NCBI GenBank assembly: GCA_030605795.1
Contig: JAUWHR010000075.1
Location: 1 to 33,019 of the forward strand
Length of the DNA stretch: 33,019 bases
Source: Anaerolineae bacterium
GTDB taxonomy: Bacteria > Chloroflexota > Anaerolineae > Anaerolineales > E44-bin32
Reading direction: 5' to 3'
Shown here piece by piece: positions 31,381 to 33,019 of the stretch (position 1 is its first letter; each line of letters opens with the position of its first letter). The notes under the pieces are model-generated. The model was given only the letters and a program-made list of their open reading frames with translations, was not told the DNA's origin and did not search any database. The position numbers and the translations under genes are program-made.

Positions 31381-32544
31381 ATGAAAGGAAAGGTTAGCAA
31401 AGCGCTGTTGTTGGTTTTGGTTCTTTCGTTGGCGGTGGTCGGCGTCGCTTATGCCGAGGAGGATGTCACCGGGGACCGGATTCGGGTCGTGGGTGAGATT
31501 ACCGGCGTCGACCTGGTAGCCAGCACCTTCAGCTTGCATGCCTGGAGTGGTATGGATCTGCGGTTTTTCGCGACCCACAGCACCCGCTTCAGCAGTTCCG
31601 ATGGCTCAGTGCATGAGCTGTCTGATTTGGAGGTAGGAATGCGGGCGCTGGTTATCGGGGTCGAGAGGGATGGTGGGTTGGTCGCCCTGATGGTCGTTAC
31701 CGCCAAGCTGGATGATGTGCCTGATCGGGTACGCGTGTTTGGTGAGATCACCGGGGCGGTTTCGGTTGGAGGTTCCTTCAGCCTGGAAAAGCGTGGTGGT
31801 GAGGTGGTGACCATCCAAACAAATGAACGGACTCGCTTCCGCAGCCGTGATGGCTTGATCCAAGGGCTTGATGACCTGGAAGCAGGCATGGTTGCTTTAG
31901 CTATCGCGGTGGAGCAAGAGGATGGCGAGTTGCTAGCGCTGGTTATAGCCGCCGGATACAAAGAAGACCTGCCGGATAACCTGAGGAAATTCCAGGGTGA
32001 AATTACTGGGGTAGTCCCCGGTCAGGGCATCTTCACTCTGACAACCCGGGAAGGAGAGGCGATAACTTTCCAGACGAGCGATCGAACTCATTTCCGCAGC
32101 CGCGATGGATCGGTGACGGATATTAATGACCTGAAGAAGGGAATGATCGCACTGGTCGGCGCGTTACAGACAGAGGAAGGGACGCTGTTGGCGGTCTATG
32201 TCGCCGCGTGGAATCCTGCTAATCATCCTGGGGTGGATGTGCGAGCTGGTGGTCGAATAGTATCCTTGGGCGACCGCTCCTTCACTATCGAAACCCGGGG
32301 CGGTGATCGAATGACTTTCTCTGTTGATGGTTCGACAAAATACAGGTCACGCGATGGTAGCGTGAAAGGGTTTGACGATCTTCAGGTGTGGATGATCGCT
32401 ATAGTCGGCGCCAATGAACTGGGGAGTGGAGACTTGAAAGCGGTGTGGGTCGGAGCTGGTAAGCCGGCTGCTGAACGACCCACGCTTGACTCAAATCGTC
32501 TGGAGGAGCGTCCACCACTCCGGGAAGTCGAACCGATTACTTAA
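31381..32544 (+). CDS. Secreted four-repeat DUF5666-like protein
   Basis: 387 aa from ATG 31381, chosen because AAGGAGG precedes it by 6 nt and the protein then starts with a signal peptide (KALLLVLVLSLAVVGVAYA, cleavage likely after AYA, residue about 25). The mature part consists of four tandem repeats of about 83 residues. Each has GEITGV (GGRIVS in the fourth), xFSL/FTL, a hydrophobic strand, TRFRSRDGSV, DDLxxGM and an end such as LLALVIAA. The layout fits the DUF5666 beta-barrel type found in secreted bacterial proteins. The function is unknown; an envelope-associated OB-like binding protein is possible. The C-terminus is charged, with no anchor or LPxTG. A strong terminator follows at 32602. 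Confidence 0.85.
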   Translation: MKGKVSKALLLVLVLSLAVVGVAYAEEDVTGDRIRVVGEITGVDLVASTFSLHAWSGMDLRFFATHSTRFSSSDGSVHELSDLEVGMRALVIGVERDGGLVALMVVTAKLDDVPDRVRVFGEITGAVSVGGSFSLEKRGGEVVTIQTNERTRFRSRDGLIQGLDDLEAGMVALAIAVEQEDGELLALVIAAGYKEDLPDNLRKFQGEITGVVPGQGIFTLTTREGEAITFQTSDRTHFRSRDGSVTDINDLKKGMIALVGALQTEEGTLLAVYVAAWNPANHPGVDVRAGGRIVSLGDRSFTIETRGGDRMTFSVDGSTKYRSRDGSVKGFDDLQVWMIAIVGANELGSGDLKAVWVGAGKPAAERPTLDSNRLEERPPLREVEPIT

Positions 32545-32601
32545 TCAGAAGGGTTAGATCCTGTAATCATAACCGAACCCAAATCTCAATCGCCGAAATC
32601 T

Positions 32602-32631
32602 TAGGGGCGGGATCACCCAGCCCCTACTTTT
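32602..32631 (+). terminator. Intrinsic terminator after the DUF5666-like gene
   Basis: TAGGGGC-GGG (32602-32611) pairs with CCC-a-GCCCCTA (32616-32626), with loop ATCA and one bulged A, followed by CTTTTT. It overlaps the stop codon of the convergent gene (32624-32626). Confidence 0.85.
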
Positions 32632-33019
32632 TCGCCGTATTCCTGGTGATGGCTTCCCAGGTATTTTTAATTAACCGGGCGTCTAAGTCCATGTCCTGAG
32701 GACTCTCGCACAGGATGCGACCACCGCAGTCAAACTCAGCCAAGGCGCGCAACAATCCTTGGAGGTCGAAATCCGAATCAGCAATTATCAGGTGATTGCG
32801 TTCACCCTTGGTTCCGTACTCGATCCCGGAGAGGTGGCAGTGCAGTCGCTGTAGTGCATCGGCGCCGAGCGCATGTTTGTAAGCGCTTAGGACCTCGCAC
32901 CACTCCTCGAAGGAGTTCATCGATCCGTCTCCTGGTCGGGCGTGGAGATGGGCGAAATCGAGACAAGGTTCAACTCCCTCGATCTCCTGGGATAGGATCA
33001 GGATGTCCTCAAGGGAGCC
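32624..33019 (-). CDS. Endonuclease IV/xylose-isomerase-like TIM-barrel protein, 5' end outside the window
   Basis: The minus-strand frame is open from the window edge to TAG at 32626-32624, giving 131 residues of the C-terminal part; the internal ATG at 32920 is not the true start. Motifs match AP endonuclease family 2: EPCLDFAHLHARPGDG (metal-ligand D..H region), RLHCHLSGIEYGTKGERNHL and RILCESPQDMDLDARLIKN. In Nfo-type enzymes such His, Asp and Glu residues bind three zincs for cleavage 5' of abasic sites. The GIEYGTKGER form resembles the archaeal/Thermus-type endonuclease IV group. A sugar isomerase of the same fold cannot be excluded from the fragment. Confidence 0.85.
   Translation of the reverse strand, partial: GSLEDILILSQEIEGVEPCLDFAHLHARPGDGSMNSFEEWCEVLSAYKHALGADALQRLHCHLSGIEYGTKGERNHLIIADSDFDLQGLLRALAEFDCGGRILCESPQDMDLDARLIKNTWEAITRNTAKK

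Overview
The window looks like a chromosomal segment of a Chloroflexota bacterium, most likely an Anaerolineae-like lineage. This is an inference, resting on a peptidoglycan/division (dcw) cluster with short non-standard genes inserted, a cobalamin-dependent (class II) ribonucleotide reductase with its NrdR regulator, FtsA/FtsZ-based division, and dispersed inverted repeats beginning GTCATTGCGAG. No 16S gene is present to settle the point.

Layout. (1) Positions 1-4020 are an AT-richer accessory block. It holds the tail of an unidentified gene, a 12-bp perfect hairpin, a compact run of three unknown reading frames (two of them one frame interrupted by TAG), a DUF2321-type double zinc-finger protein on the minus strand, a pair of TGGAAA-N2-TTTCCA dyads, and two unknown membrane proteins. 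The block abuts the 3' end of a tRNA-Phe gene (4021-4093, minus), a classic integration position, but no integrase or att repeat is visible. (2) Positions 4100-8150 carry housekeeping or lineage genes: a membrane-anchored calcineurin-like phosphoesterase, a jelly-roll-like protein with a leaderless-type promoter, an MBL-fold protein whose HxHxDH motif is degraded, a small conserved-looking protein and an FmdB-type zinc ribbon. (3) Positions 8284-8835 encode the RNase P RNA with promoter, an extra P19-like helix and terminator, followed by a 115-bp MITE-like hairpin element.

(4) Positions 9126-26909 are the dcw cluster: promoter, four MraZ boxes, mraZ, rsmH, ftsL-like, ftsI-type PBP, murF, mraY, a 110-aa unknown, murD, ftsW, murG, a CvpA-like membrane protein, murC, a 58-aa basic unknown, murB, ddl, ftsQ, ftsA, ftsZ. 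Most junctions overlap by 1-8 nt (ftsW/murG by 86 nt), implying a long translationally coupled operon. It covers the cytoplasmic steps of lipid II synthesis (MurB, C, D, F, Ddl), the membrane steps (MraY, MurG), the septal synthase (FtsW/PBP) and the divisome (FtsQ, L-like, A, Z). murE and murA are absent. (5) Positions 27222-31032 form a dNTP-supply module: nrdR, nrdJ (class II RNR) and a deoxynucleoside kinase. (6) Positions 31033-33019 contain a dispersed inverted repeat, a secreted four-repeat DUF5666-like protein with a strong terminator, and the 3' part of an endonuclease IV-like TIM-barrel gene.

The best candidates for something undescribed are the two small genes embedded in the dcw operon (15394-15726 and 21304-21480), the amber-interrupted gene in the left block, and the uncharacterised left block as a whole.
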